Below are positions 7,128-17,403 of a DNA stretch of 64,000 nucleotides, piece after piece. Each line of letters begins with the position of its first letter. Position 1 is the first letter of the stretch. This DNA comes from Oscillospiraceae bacterium. Lineage in GTDB: Bacteria > Bacillota > Clostridia > Oscillospirales > Ruminococcaceae. Location: NCBI GenBank assembly GCA_021199855.1, contig JAJQHD010000037.1, forward strand, positions 62,001 through 126,000. The letters run 5' to 3'. The notes beneath the pieces were generated by a model. It was given only the letters and a program-made list of their open reading frames with translations, did not search any database and was not told the DNA's origin. The translations under genes were made by a program, and so were the position numbers.

Positions 7128-9602
7128 TTATCTGTCTTCATGGAGCATTTCCATGAGGACATACCTATTGAGTTTGTGCTTCGGAATAAACAGCACAAGG
7201 CAGACTATCAGAAGCATTCCCACAATCAAAGCCGGAATGAGAATCGATATATCTGTGAACCTTGTAAGGTTACTGAAATAACTTCTAATTATCGCCGTGA
7301 CTGTTCCGCCATCTGAAAGAGCACTTCTGTTTGTGTAGACACAATAGCCAAGATAGCCAGCCCAAGAGATAACAACCGCCGAGACATCACGGATGAGTGC
7401 TTGCCTTAAGAAGCTCAGTCTTTGCTGATTTTTCGACATTCCAATAGCTCGGAGTACGCCGAATTTCTTCTTTTCCTGTTCCGATTCAAGCCTGACGGTG
7501 CTTGTAAGTATGAGAATAACTACAAGAGCTATACAGCCTCCGCTTACAGACAGAAGAATCAGCCTTTGAAGCCAGTTCTGGGCTATTGCGTAATTGTATT
7601 CCCGCAAGCTGTTCATGCTCAGCCCTGCATTTGAAGCTATGCTCGCAATTACGGCATCCGTGGAAAGAAACTCTGCTGTGGAGTTGGCGTAGATATATGA
7701 AGATCTGTAGCCCACCTCTTCGCCGGAAACGTAGGTTATATATCTTGTTGAGTAGCTTTCATTTGTCAGACAGTAGCCCTCTGGAATCATATCAACCATC
7801 TTCTGCATGAAGTTCTTCGAGCAGACTATGTAATAGCTGCAACCAAGTGCGTCCGAAACATAGGTCTGCACTTTTTCAAAGCTGACGCCACCGACGGTTG
7901 TCGTGATTTCCGAGTGCTGAATATCGACGTCATCCAGTATATATTGACCTTCACGGGATGAAGCGTAGCATGAATACATATCAAAGCCAATGGTGACAGA
8001 TTCACCGATTTCGGGAGTTTCAAGGTTGCTATCCGATACGACTGAAAACAGGACAGCGTCGCCGCTCATGAAGGCTTCGTAATCAAGATTGGAGAAGTCG
8101 AAGTTATAGCCATATGTGTTTTCGTTGTGCCAGTCGCTTGGGTCGTCAATCACGACAAGCTTGACATTATCAATTTCAGTCGTCCCGAAAGTAATATCGG
8201 TGATGTCCTCTTTCGAGTCGCTCTGTACGTCTGTTATTCCCGGAACCGACAGGATGAGGTCTATAGTTTCATCAGTTACCTTAGGGGTTGCATATGTATT
8301 GGCAATCATATATGACCATGTCGACGATACACTGTCGTATGTGTAAGCGGGATATATGACATTGAGCGCAGTAAACACTATCGCAAAGCAAAGTATCAGA
8401 GACAGTACATTTATGAGTGCACGCTGGAGTGCCTGAGATTTTCTTTTGCTTTTAGCACCCATAGTCATCCGACCGGTCAAAGGTGTCGAAAGGACGGTTA
8501 TGTATGTAACCGCTCTGACCAAAAGGATTCCTATAATCCATACAAGTCCGGCACAGAGAATGATATTAGTTGGAACGCTGACGACAATATCAACCGAGCC
8601 GGAATAAACACCAAGCTTGAGAATAAGCCACATTCCGACGGCTCCCAAAACAGTCCCAAGAATTATTGCAGGTATGCAGAGAATCAGCGATTCAAGAGCA
8701 ATCAAGGCGAGAATCTGCCGTTTTGAAGCACCTATGCTCCGCATACGAACCGTTCTCTGAACCTCTTTCGGCATATTGAGAATATAAATAACCACAACTG
8801 CAAGAAGAGAAACTAAAAATATGATGGCAACATATAGAATATTGAGATTTGCTTCTTCGTTGGTTACGCTGATTGTATAGTTGGTAACCGCTCTTCTTGA
8901 ACGCAAGTAGGAATCGGAGGTAGCTTCATCTTCATAGCCGGATTTAACCGAGTAGAAACAGGTTGAAACGGAGCCGCTGACAATGGCGGTCTCGTTGGCT
9001 TCCGAAACAAGTGCCTTGGCGGCATCTTCGGTGATAATTGCACTGTTGAGTGTGGTATCTCCCAGCACCGACCATATGCTTGAATATTCCGTGATAACTC
9101 CGCAGAGGGTATATGACTTTTTGACATACACAGATTTTCCGTTTATTCCGGTATCGAATATTACGGTGATTTCGATCTCCTGTCCCAGCTCGTAATCGTA
9201 GCCGAGAGCCGAGAGAAGGTCTGCCTCCATCGCAATCTCATCTTCGCTTTCGGGAAGCCGCCCGCTGTTCATCGATATTCCTAAGTCAGTCATAGAATCG
9301 CTGACAGTGCCGATACCGGAGCTATTAACAGTGGCGTATGTAGTAATAGTTCCGGATTCTTCGAGCCACTCAGCACTCTCGATATACGAGATATCCTTTT
9401 CGGTGGAGTCAGCAATCATGCCGTACCATGAGCCGTATGTAGTTGTTCTATACTGTTCATTGGTCGCAGCGATGCTGTAGCTGTAGCCTAAGACTATAAA
9501 CGCAAAAACAAACGAAATAGTCAGGACAGCAAGGATAAGAAAAGTCTGATTCCTGCGGCGTCTGAGACCTTTGAAAGCGAGTTCGGAAATTGTTTTGAAC
9601 AT
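7128..9602 (-). CDS. FtsX/MacB-type ABC transporter permease, array member 2
   Basis: Integral membrane permease of 824 residues. The true start is ATG 9602 (MFKTISELAF), with AGGAGAAATAAT before it; the longer frame to 9626 overlaps the preceding gene. Layout as in its paralogues: TM1 near 20-42, ectodomain 1 to about 250, a TM bundle with the FtsX loop RTVRMRSIGASK, STPLTGRMTM, then ectodomain 2 (about 420-640), the second FtsX loop LRAIGMSKNQQR and two more TM segments. It ends MEMLHEDR, a one-residue change from the MEMLREDR of the others. Ectodomain 2 is shorter than in members 1 and 5. It is the third and last gene of the unit driven from 14580-14608, 10 nt after the frameshifted copy. 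No clear intrinsic terminator follows. Substrate unknown. Confidence 0.83.
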   Translation of the reverse strand: MFKTISELAFKGLRRRRNQTFLILAVLTISFVFAFIVLGYSYSIAATNEQYRTTTYGSWYGMIADSTEKDISYIESAEWLEESGTITTYATVNSSGIGTVSDSMTDLGISMNSGRLPESEDEIAMEADLLSALGYDYELGQEIEITVIFDTGINGKSVYVKKSYTLCGVITEYSSIWSVLGDTTLNSAIITEDAAKALVSEANETAIVSGSVSTCFYSVKSGYEDEATSDSYLRSRRAVTNYTISVTNEEANLNILYVAIIFLVSLLAVVVIYILNMPKEVQRTVRMRSIGASKRQILALIALESLILCIPAIILGTVLGAVGMWLILKLGVYSGSVDIVVSVPTNIILCAGLVWIIGILLVRAVTYITVLSTPLTGRMTMGAKSKRKSQALQRALINVLSLILCFAIVFTALNVIYPAYTYDSVSSTWSYMIANTYATPKVTDETIDLILSVPGITDVQSDSKEDITDITFGTTEIDNVKLVVIDDPSDWHNENTYGYNFDFSNLDYEAFMSGDAVLFSVVSDSNLETPEIGESVTIGFDMYSCYASSREGQYILDDVDIQHSEITTTVGGVSFEKVQTYVSDALGCSYYIVCSKNFMQKMVDMIPEGYCLTNESYSTRYITYVSGEEVGYRSSYIYANSTAEFLSTDAVIASIASNAGLSMNSLREYNYAIAQNWLQRLILLSVSGGCIALVVILILTSTVRLESEQEKKKFGVLRAIGMSKNQQRLSFLRQALIRDVSAVVISWAGYLGYCVYTNRSALSDGGTVTAIIRSYFSNLTRFTDISILIPALIVGMLLIVCLVLFIPKHKLNRYVLMEMLHEDR

Positions 9603-9668
9603 ATTATTTCTCCTATCTGTCCTCACGGAGCATTTCCATAAGGGTATATTTATTCAGCCCGAGCTTCG
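9591..9668. repeat. Junction repeat, copy 1 (start of permease 2 / end of permease 3)
   Basis: This 78-bp stretch covers the first codons and ribosome-binding site of the permease at 7128-9602 and the last codons of the upstream copy. It matches 11987-12064 at about 73 of 78 positions by eye. The shared part includes the non-coding ribosome-binding region, pointing to unit-wise tandem duplication. Confidence 0.7.
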
Positions 9669-11998
9669 ACGCATAGCATATCATGAACACCACAGCAAAT
9701 GCGGCGAGATTTACGAAGACTATTGTGGCAGGAGACGAGAGCAGGATTATATTGTCCATATAGCTCTCAATGACACTCCATGCTGTTGCACCGGCTTTTA
9801 TAGAGCTCCAGTAGCTGACTATAAGCCTGAGTATGAACACTCCCCAACCGATTGCGAGAGCGGCAAGCGAACGAAATAGAGCTGTGCCTGCAACCCTCAG
9901 ATTTCTCTGCCGCTTTGACATTCCGATGGCTTGCAGGATTCCGTAGCGTTTCTTTTCACGCTCGGTTTCAAGGCGGATTGTGCTTGAAAGAATGATGAGA
10001 GTCACAACCCCGATTGCCGCACCGGCGACGAACAGGAGAATCAAGGTCTGGCTGAACGACTGGAGCTGAGTCGCATATCGCTCACGCCAGTTGGACATGC
10101 CCCATCCTTTATAGAACACGTATCTCGAAACCGCAGAGTCGGTTGAAAGATATGTGGCGTTTGAATCCGCGAAGGCATAAGCGTGCATGAAGACTGCTGT
10201 GTCGCCGCTTGTGAAGCTATCCGCATTGTAAGCTATCTTACCGGTTTCCGGAAGCGCATCAATCATTTTCTGCAGGAAAGCCTTTGAGCAGACGATATCG
10301 TAGGTGTTGAACCAAAAGCAATAGTTATATCCACTGCCGTTAAGCAACTTGAAATTATCGACCGTTCCAATTGTGGTTGTGATGATATCTGTGCCGGACA
10401 GCGAAACGGTGAGGCTTTCTCCCGAAACAGGAACAACGGAAGTCGTGTCTGTGCTCGGGATTATGATCATAATGCAATCGCCGTTATGGAAGGCTTCGAG
10501 GTCAATCTTTGAGAAATTGAAGGCTCCGTCCCAGCCGTCGGTCTCATCCACCACATAGAAGGTGACACCCTCCGCAGTTACATCACCGAAGGAAACGTCT
10601 GCGGAAACGCGAGTATAGCCCCAGGCTCCAGTGATTCCGGGAATTTCAGCAATCTCATCAAGCTCTTCGTCGGTGATTTCACCACGAAAGTTGTCAATAA
10701 GATACGAAGGGTTGGCAACCCTCAGCTGATATGCAACAACGGTCGGAAGTGCTAACTACAGTGCAGAAAACAGCAGACAGAACTATAATCGCAGTTTTCT
10801 GAAGCCTCCGGGAGTTCCGCGCTTTCCTAACCTGCATCCCCATTCTTCCGGTCAGAGGAGTGAAGAGTGCCACCTGAACGGTGAGAAGTCTGACCATAAG
10901 GATCCCAACGATCCACATGACAAACATTTCGGCAAGAACTCCCATAGGAATGCTCACAATTACGTCAACCGAGCCGGCGTAGACGCTGAACCGAAGTAGT
11001 GCCCAGAGTCCGGCTGTTCCGACAAGAGTTCCTACTATAAGAGAAGGCACCGAAATGATAAGAGTTTCGAGCATCACAAGTCCCAAAGCCTGTCCCTTGG
11101 TTGAGCCTAGGCTACGAAGGCGCACGATTTTTCTTATCTCAGACTGCATCTGGAGTATATAAACGATAACGACCGCTAACAGCGAAACAGCGAAAATCAT
11201 CACGACGTAAATCATATTGATTGACGCATCGGAGGCGTTACTGACGTATGCGGAGTTTACAGTAAGGGTACCCTTTGAAACAGAGTAAAGGTAGGAAGTC
11301 ATTTCACTCTTGATGCCGGTGCCCTCGGTATTGATGGCAAAATAGCAGGAGGTGACGGGAGAGTCAAGCTCCAGGCCTTGAGCCGAAGCCAATTTCAATG
11401 CCGTTTCGTAGATATCCTCGGCGTCCTCTTCAGTGATGATAGCGCTGTTTAAGGTGGTGGCACTGCCACTCGACCAGACGTCGGTGTATTCGGAAATAAC
11501 TCCGCAAAGGGTATATGTCCGCGATACTAAAACTTGCTCGTCACCTGCGTGAAGAGTAATAGTCAGAGTGATATCCTGCCCCAAGTTGTAGCCATACCCG
11601 AGCGAGCTCAGCACGTCCGCTTCCATAGCGATCTCTCCTGATTTTTTGGGAAGATGCCCGGAGTTCATCGAAACTCCAAAGCTTACGAAATTATCGTCGA
11701 TAGTGCCGATGCCGGAGCTCCCGACCGTTCCGTAGCAGGTGGTCAAGCCATAGCTTTCGAGCCAGTCGGTCGATTCAAGATATGCTATATCATCGCTGTC
11801 TGCATTCGCAAAGCCTCCGTACCAACTGCCATAGGACGAGAAGCGATAGTTTGAATTGGTCGCAACGATGCTCTCGGAGTAGCTTATCGTCATAACTGCA
11901 AATGCAAGCGAAATAATCAGAACCACCGCAATCAGCAGTGTCTGCGACTTCTTTCTGCGAATGCCCTCAAATGCGAGTCCAAAAATTGTCTTGAACAT
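9613..11998 (-). pseudogene. Frameshifted FtsX/MacB-type permease, array member 3
   Basis: Two frames together make one normal array permease. The N-terminal part starts at ATG 11998 (MFKTIFGLAF, AGGAG upstream). It runs through TM1, ectodomain 1, the FtsX loop KIVRLRSLGSTK and FTPLTGRMGM, then leaves frame after a motif like VLSAVFCTVV and stops at 10694. The second frame is open from just after a TAG at 10756-10758 and continues with ectodomain 2, LQAIGMSKRQRN and the terminal MEMLREDR to 9613. Protein alignment to its paralogues places one extra base (or two missing) at about 10747-10758, in GTAGTTAGCAC on the minus strand. There is no slippery heptamer there, so programmed frameshifting is unlikely. 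It is either a real recent lesion or a sequencing/assembly error. Middle gene of its transcription unit. Confidence 0.8.
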
Positions 11999-12064
11999 AT
12001 TATTTCTCCTATCTGTCTTCACGGAGCATTTCCATGAGGGCATATTTATTCAGCCCGAGCTTTG
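11987..12064. repeat. Junction repeat, copy 2 (start of permease 3 / end of permease 4)
   Basis: Counterpart of 9591-9668, with five differences seen in 78 positions. It holds the ribosome-binding site and start of the frameshifted permease and the C-terminal codons of the permease at 12009-14534. Confidence 0.7.
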
Positions 12065-14534
12065 AGATGTAACATATCAGGAACACAACTATAAACAGCA
12101 GGACAGTCATCATAACCGGATTTACACCTGAAGATTGCACGGAAACTACTACCGTGCTTTCGCTTGTAACTCTTCCAATGTTCCGGACAAATGCATATAG
12201 CCTGTATGCTCCCCAACCAAGGGCAACTGACATGACTGAACGCACAAATGCAGTTCCCATCAGTCTCATATTTCTCTGCCGCCTCGACATTCCAAGAGCC
12301 TGCAGGATGCCATATCGCTTCTTTTCGCGCTGGGTTTCAAGCTTTATTGTGCTTGAAAGGATGATAAGAACAACAATTGCTATGCATCCGCCACTTACTG
12401 CATACATGATGATTTGTTGAAGATAGCTTTGTACGTGGGAAGAGTTATACTCTCTTTCGTTATCCACAAGTGTAAGCTTTGAAGTTGATATAAGCGTTGA
12501 AAGAGTCTTGTCGGTTGAGATATACCCTGCGGTTTCGTCGGCATATGCAAAGAGCGTGTTGAAACCGACTGTGTCGCCTGCCATGTAATCGCCTGAACCG
12601 TATGATGTAGAGTTCCACGTCACATTTTCCGGAAGCAAATCAACGAGGTTTTGCACAACAGCACGGGAGCAAACAATGAAATATGAATCGTAAATCGAAA
12701 CGCCGAGAATTTCGATAATAGCAGACTTTGAAGATGTTACATCAGAGATTTCAGTGTTGACAGTTGCGGCTTTTACAGACTCGATAATGTTGTTGCCCTC
12801 TTCGTCTTTTGAGTATACGTCTGTCATAACGGAAAGCGATACCAAGTCTCCGGTCTCAGGTGCAGAGGATGACTCATCAGAGTATAACTCCCCATTTACA
12901 TAGAGATCATAGTTGTCTGTCCTGACAACCAGAACCTGTTCGCCGTTCTCAAACGCTTCAAGGTCTACTCCAGACATGTCAAAGAACTCCGACCAATCCT
13001 GAGAAGAATCGATTATAAGCAAGGTAGCATTTCCAAGGTCAGTGTCGTCAATGCTCAAATCTACATCGTAGGTTGAAAAAGCAATGACCGATTCGATTCC
13101 CGGGACGGAAGAAATATCTATTATGTTGTCTTGGGTGATGTCCGGTGGTCTGTCTGTTGACATAAAGGAAAGTCTCCGGCTGATCAGATAGTCATAATTC
13201 TCGGAGAACAATGAGTAGCCTAAGATGGGTCTCTGAAGAATGGAGGTTGTGAATATAACCGTTCCACAGAAAGCTGTCGCCATCAGAAGAATAAGAACTT
13301 TCTGGAATCTCGTATAAAACCGCTTCTTTCTTACTTGCATTCCCATCGTGCCCGTCAATGGCGTCGAAAGAGCAACCTGGATGGTTATGAACCGGACTAC
13401 AAAGATACCTAGGATCCAGGCAAGAGCAACTATAAGAAGAACTTTAATTGGTATGCTCACTATAACACTTACTGAGCCGGAAAAGACACTGAGTGTCAAA
13501 AGAAGCCAGATTCCGAATGCTCCGAAAAGTGTGCCTAGAATCAGTGACGGAATTGTCAGCATTAAAGTTTCGATTGCAATCAAGAACCTTATCTGTCCTT
13601 TGGTTCCGCCGAGACTTCTGAGACGGACAATTCGCCTTACCTCCGACTGAATCTGAAGTATGTATATCACGACAACAGCAATTATGGCGACAACGAATAT
13701 CAGCACTACATAGACTGTGTTGTAGTCTGCCTCCGTTTCGGTTGCAGACACTGAAGAGTTCAGGGTTATACTCTGCTCACTCATCACGCTCCTGGTGGAT
13801 TTCAGATAAGCATTGACAGTAGTTTTTATGGTGTCTGAGTCCGCATCTGACAAGACAGTAAAGAAGTATGACGTAACAGGACTGTTCACTTCTGTTTCTG
13901 CCTCATCTGCTGCTTCGGCTAAAAGTGATTCTGCGTCTTCCGGAGTGATTACAGCACTGTTTAAATCGATTTTATTGTATAAGCCCCAGATGCTGGTGTA
14001 GCTGTTTATGATTCCGGTTAGAGTGTATGTTCTCGATACTCCAACGTAATCCGTGCCGTCTTCTGTTTCGTAACCAAAGTAGGGATAAATGGTTATTTTT
14101 TGTCCCAGTGTGTAGTCATAGCCAAGAGCTGAGAGAAGGTTCGCCTCCATGGCTATCTCTCCGCTTTCTTCCGGAAGCCGACCTTCCAGAAGCTGCGGTC
14201 CCATAGAAACGAAGTTCTCATCAATAATTCCTATGCTGTAGCTTGAATTGCTTGTCCTGACAGTGCCATAGGACACTGTAGTGCCGACTTCGTCAACACC
14301 GTTTGTGCTCTCCAAAAATTCAACATCGCTATCATAGCCTATAGGAATCAGTCCATACCAAGTTCCATAAACCTCCGAGCGATATTCAACATTAGTAGCC
14401 GCTATACTGCTCGTGTAGCTTATCATCATGACAGCAAAAGCGAACGAGATTGTCAGGATTGCGACTATGAGAATAGTCTGATACTTTTTTCTTACTATTC
14501 CCTGCGAGGCTAATGAAAAGATGGTTTTTAACAT
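12009..14534 (-). CDS. FtsX/MacB-type ABC transporter permease, array member 4
   Basis: Integral membrane permease of 841 residues starting MLKTIFSLASQG at ATG 14534 (ACGGAGAAT upstream; the in-frame GTG at 14558 is less likely). TM1 is near 18-40 and ectodomain 1 runs to about 275. Three TM segments frame the FtsX loop RIVRLRSLGGTK, followed by STPLTGTMGM and TM5. Ectodomain 2 (about 440-695) contains an Asp/Ser-rich stretch. The second FtsX module has LQALGMSRRQRN, and the C-terminus is MEMLREDR. First gene of the three-gene unit with a near-consensus promoter at 14580-14608. It belongs with members 2, 3 and 6 rather than with the 895/901-residue pair. No signal for a specific substrate. 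Confidence 0.84.
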   Translation of the reverse strand: MLKTIFSLASQGIVRKKYQTILIVAILTISFAFAVMMISYTSSIAATNVEYRSEVYGTWYGLIPIGYDSDVEFLESTNGVDEVGTTVSYGTVRTSNSSYSIGIIDENFVSMGPQLLEGRLPEESGEIAMEANLLSALGYDYTLGQKITIYPYFGYETEDGTDYVGVSRTYTLTGIINSYTSIWGLYNKIDLNSAVITPEDAESLLAEAADEAETEVNSPVTSYFFTVLSDADSDTIKTTVNAYLKSTRSVMSEQSITLNSSVSATETEADYNTVYVVLIFVVAIIAVVVIYILQIQSEVRRIVRLRSLGGTKGQIRFLIAIETLMLTIPSLILGTLFGAFGIWLLLTLSVFSGSVSVIVSIPIKVLLIVALAWILGIFVVRFITIQVALSTPLTGTMGMQVRKKRFYTRFQKVLILLMATAFCGTVIFTTSILQRPILGYSLFSENYDYLISRRLSFMSTDRPPDITQDNIIDISSVPGIESVIAFSTYDVDLSIDDTDLGNATLLIIDSSQDWSEFFDMSGVDLEAFENGEQVLVVRTDNYDLYVNGELYSDESSSAPETGDLVSLSVMTDVYSKDEEGNNIIESVKAATVNTEISDVTSSKSAIIEILGVSIYDSYFIVCSRAVVQNLVDLLPENVTWNSTSYGSGDYMAGDTVGFNTLFAYADETAGYISTDKTLSTLISTSKLTLVDNEREYNSSHVQSYLQQIIMYAVSGGCIAIVVLIILSSTIKLETQREKKRYGILQALGMSRRQRNMRLMGTAFVRSVMSVALGWGAYRLYAFVRNIGRVTSESTVVVSVQSSGVNPVMMTVLLFIVVFLICYISKLGLNKYALMEMLREDR

Positions 14535-14579
14535 AAGTATTCTCCGTTTCAGGTTCACTATTCTATATTTGTAGTTATA

Positions 14580-14608
14580 AGTATACCATGTCCAGACTCA
14601 GATGTCAA
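14580..14608 (-). promoter_or_regulatory. Promoter of the permease 4-3-2 unit
   Basis: TTGACA (14603-14608), 17 nt, TATACT (14580-14585) on the minus strand, with an extended TGG before the -10. It is 46 nt upstream of ATG 14534. Confidence 0.8.
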
Positions 14609-14644
14609 TAGACTATACACTACTTTTTTAGATTTTTGTAACAT

Positions 14645-14669
14645 AAAAAAGCCGGACTTAGCCGGCTTT
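14645..14669 (-). terminator. Terminator after permease 5
   Basis: AAAGCCGG / CCGGCTTT (14648-14655, 14662-14669) with a 6-nt loop is followed by a run of T on the minus strand. It separates the permease 6-5 unit from the permease 4-3-2 unit. Confidence 0.8.
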
Positions 14670-14686
14670 TGTGTTTATACAAGAAC

Positions 14687-17392
14687 TTACCTGTCCTCTC
14701 TCAACATTTCCATAATGGTGTATTTATTAATTGTTAGTTTTGAGCCAAAGCAAATTATGAACGTAGCAAGGAACGCAACTGCGAGAATCGCAAGCAATAC
14801 TGGCACAGTCAATCCATACCCCGCCAGCGTCGTGAACATTGTGCCGAGCACTGCAGCCAGACTTGTACCAGAGGCGATAACCGAGATATTCATCGCGAGA
14901 TAATAGCATAGATAGCTCACAACCGCCACCGCAATAGCAATAGCGCTTCTGACAATCGCATGCCGTGCAAGCTCAATATTTCGTTGCCGCTTCGACATGC
15001 CGATAGCTTGTAGGATTCCGTAGCGCCGCTTCTCACTGTCAGTCTCAAGTCGCAATGTGCTCACAAGAATCAGAAGAACAACGATAGCTATGCACACGCC
15101 GCTCACAACAATCATGATGATAGATTGCTGATAGACCTGAGCGTTGGCGTAGTTGATTTCACGGAAATTATAGAGCTTGAAATATTGGCTCTGCTCCGTT
15201 TTATAATCAGTGGTGTAAGTGTATACGATTTGCGAAAGGAGCTTTGTTACACCTGTATCAACTCCGAGCTCTTCTGCATTCATATTTGTGAAGAGGAACC
15301 CTTGATTATATCCGACCTCCTGTTGTCCACGAAGGAATCTCTCGTTCTCAATCCACCACTGAGTACCTTCCGGAATCTGGTCGACGATATTCTGAAGCAC
15401 TGGTAGGGCACAAATTACATAGTAACTGTAATTCTCAAGCGAATATCTTCCGGAACGGTCATATTCAAGAAGTGATACAAGGAGCTCGTCGCTCTCAACC
15501 ATCTGTAAAGAGCCGACATTAACGTCAACACTCACCAAGCCTGAGCTCAGAAGACTAGTTTCATCGAGAGTAGGACCGAGAATAGCTGAGACTGTCAAGG
15601 AGTCTCCATAGTCGCTGAAATGACTATAGTCTATAGATATTGTCAAATCAGAATTTTCTTCTGGAACAGTCGAAATAGGATCAACATATCTGGTAGTTTC
15701 AAATGTTGTAAGTTCACTTGCTACAGAGACATTAAATTCAGAACCATCAAGTCTGTCGCTTGCAATCTGCACAATTACGCTTTCTCCGCTTTCGTAAGCT
15801 TCTCTGTCTATGCCCGAGGTATCGACATAATTCTTGATGTCATCCCAATCCATAGTGATAACAACGGCAGAATCTGTTCCAGCATTATCAGAGGTTGAGA
15901 CCAATGCGTAGAAGTCATTGAAGCCGACAAAATCGGTGACACCCTCAAGCGACAAAAACTGGTCTTCATAGAGGGACAAATCCGGAATTGAATAATCACT
16001 GCGGACATTGGTTCCGTCGCTTTCACTGATGTAATAAGACCATCGGGATGCCCAATAGTTATACTCGCCTGACGGCTCAGCAAGGTTGACTGTTGTGAAT
16101 ACCGCAGATACACACATGAGTGTCGCCATGAGCAGGATAAGTGCTCTTCTGAAGCCACCAACAAGCTTTGTCTTATCTCTCTGCATTCCCATTCTGCCGG
16201 TTAAAGGCGTTGCGAGTGCGACCTGGAAAGTAATTATGCATACAATAAGTATGCTTACAAGCCAGAGTGCGAGCGCCATCAGAAGATAGTTCCAGGGAAT
16301 GCTGACAGCTATGTCAACCGAGCCGGAATATACGCTGACGCTGAGAAGGAGCTTGACACCTGAAAATCCCAAAAGTATTCCCAATATGACTGCCGGAACT
16401 GCGAGCATAAGCGTTTCTATGAGGATAAGTAGTCGAAGCTGACCTTTGGAGCCGCCGATGCTGCGGAAGCGGACTATTCTTCTGACTTCAGATTGCATCT
16501 GAAGCATGTAAATCATGACGACTGCCAGGATAGTTATTGCTAAAATCAGTACGAGATAGACCATGTCGGTCTCGGACATTTCGCTCTCCATTTCCAGAAC
16601 GGAATTTATGGTGCATGTTCTGATAGTTGAGCCAGTGCGGCTTTCATATAGATAGCTGTTGACTTCATCTTCAATACCATCTTCCATACCAGAGCTTGCA
16701 GTGAAGAAGCAGGTTGTCTCCGCACCTGGGCTATTAATATCGCCGAGAGCATCAGTCGCCTCAGCGATTATGTCAGCCATAGCTTCTTCGGAAACAAATG
16801 CAGTGTTGAGTGCACAGTCAATATTCCAAAGACCGGTATATTCGCTGATAGCTCCGCAAATCTTAAATGTTCTCTCGACTGTTGCAGTTTCGCCTGCTTC
16901 GCTGCTGAATTCAAACTGCAAAGTGATTGTCCCACCGACACCGTAACCGATTTCCGTAAGTGTTGCCGATTCTATCGCTATTTCGCCAGAATTCTTCGGT
17001 AGACTTCCGTTATCAAGATAAATTCCCATGTCTATAAGTGATTCGTCAACAGTTCCGATGCCGCCGAGTGAACCGCGCTCTATATCGCCATTCTGCGCAT
17101 CCTTGACGATTATTGAAGCCGAGCCATAGTTGACACTTACGCCGACATCGTCAACAAAATCTTCGCTTTCAAGATACTCAAAATCGCTCTCGACACCATC
17201 CGTTATCGCTCCATACCACGAGCCGTAAGTGTCAAGACGAAGCTGAGAATTGGTCGAGGATATACTGCTTGAATAGCTAAGGAGTATTATCGCAAAAGTG
17301 AACGACACGAGCAGGACAAAGAATATAAGAAGCGACTGTCTCCGCCTGCGTTTTATGCCTTCAAAGGCAAGACCGAAAATTGTTTTGAACAT
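14687..17392 (-). CDS. FtsX/MacB-type ABC transporter permease, array member 5
   Basis: Integral membrane permease of 901 residues, the closest relative of the permease at 445-3132. The N-terminus (GIKRRRRQSLLIFFVLL), the FtsX loop RIVRFRSIGGSKGQ, the ectodomain 2 block containing RFLRGQQEVGYNQGF and the C-terminus are nearly the same. TM1 is near 18-40, ectodomain 1 to about 270, the TM bundle about 275-395, ATPLTGRMGM near 395, ectodomain 2 about 435-740, and the final FtsX module holds LQAIGMSKRQRN. Differences concentrate in both ectodomains, as expected if these contact the ligand. The start ATG 17392 has an AGGAGG site. It lies 11 nt after permease 6 and shares its promoter at 19934-19962. 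Confidence 0.85.
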   Translation of the reverse strand: MFKTIFGLAFEGIKRRRRQSLLIFFVLLVSFTFAIILLSYSSSISSTNSQLRLDTYGSWYGAITDGVESDFEYLESEDFVDDVGVSVNYGSASIIVKDAQNGDIERGSLGGIGTVDESLIDMGIYLDNGSLPKNSGEIAIESATLTEIGYGVGGTITLQFEFSSEAGETATVERTFKICGAISEYTGLWNIDCALNTAFVSEEAMADIIAEATDALGDINSPGAETTCFFTASSGMEDGIEDEVNSYLYESRTGSTIRTCTINSVLEMESEMSETDMVYLVLILAITILAVVMIYMLQMQSEVRRIVRFRSIGGSKGQLRLLILIETLMLAVPAVILGILLGFSGVKLLLSVSVYSGSVDIAVSIPWNYLLMALALWLVSILIVCIITFQVALATPLTGRMGMQRDKTKLVGGFRRALILLMATLMCVSAVFTTVNLAEPSGEYNYWASRWSYYISESDGTNVRSDYSIPDLSLYEDQFLSLEGVTDFVGFNDFYALVSTSDNAGTDSAVVITMDWDDIKNYVDTSGIDREAYESGESVIVQIASDRLDGSEFNVSVASELTTFETTRYVDPISTVPEENSDLTISIDYSHFSDYGDSLTVSAILGPTLDETSLLSSGLVSVDVNVGSLQMVESDELLVSLLEYDRSGRYSLENYSYYVICALPVLQNIVDQIPEGTQWWIENERFLRGQQEVGYNQGFLFTNMNAEELGVDTGVTKLLSQIVYTYTTDYKTEQSQYFKLYNFREINYANAQVYQQSIIMIVVSGVCIAIVVLLILVSTLRLETDSEKRRYGILQAIGMSKRQRNIELARHAIVRSAIAIAVAVVSYLCYYLAMNISVIASGTSLAAVLGTMFTTLAGYGLTVPVLLAILAVAFLATFIICFGSKLTINKYTIMEMLREDR

Positions 17393-17403
17393 AAATTTTC
17401 CTC

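Noticed and set aside
10741..10760. Programmed ribosomal frameshift in permease 3
   Set aside because: No slippery heptamer, no downstream pseudoknot-like GC stem, and no frameshift in the intact paralogues at the same place.
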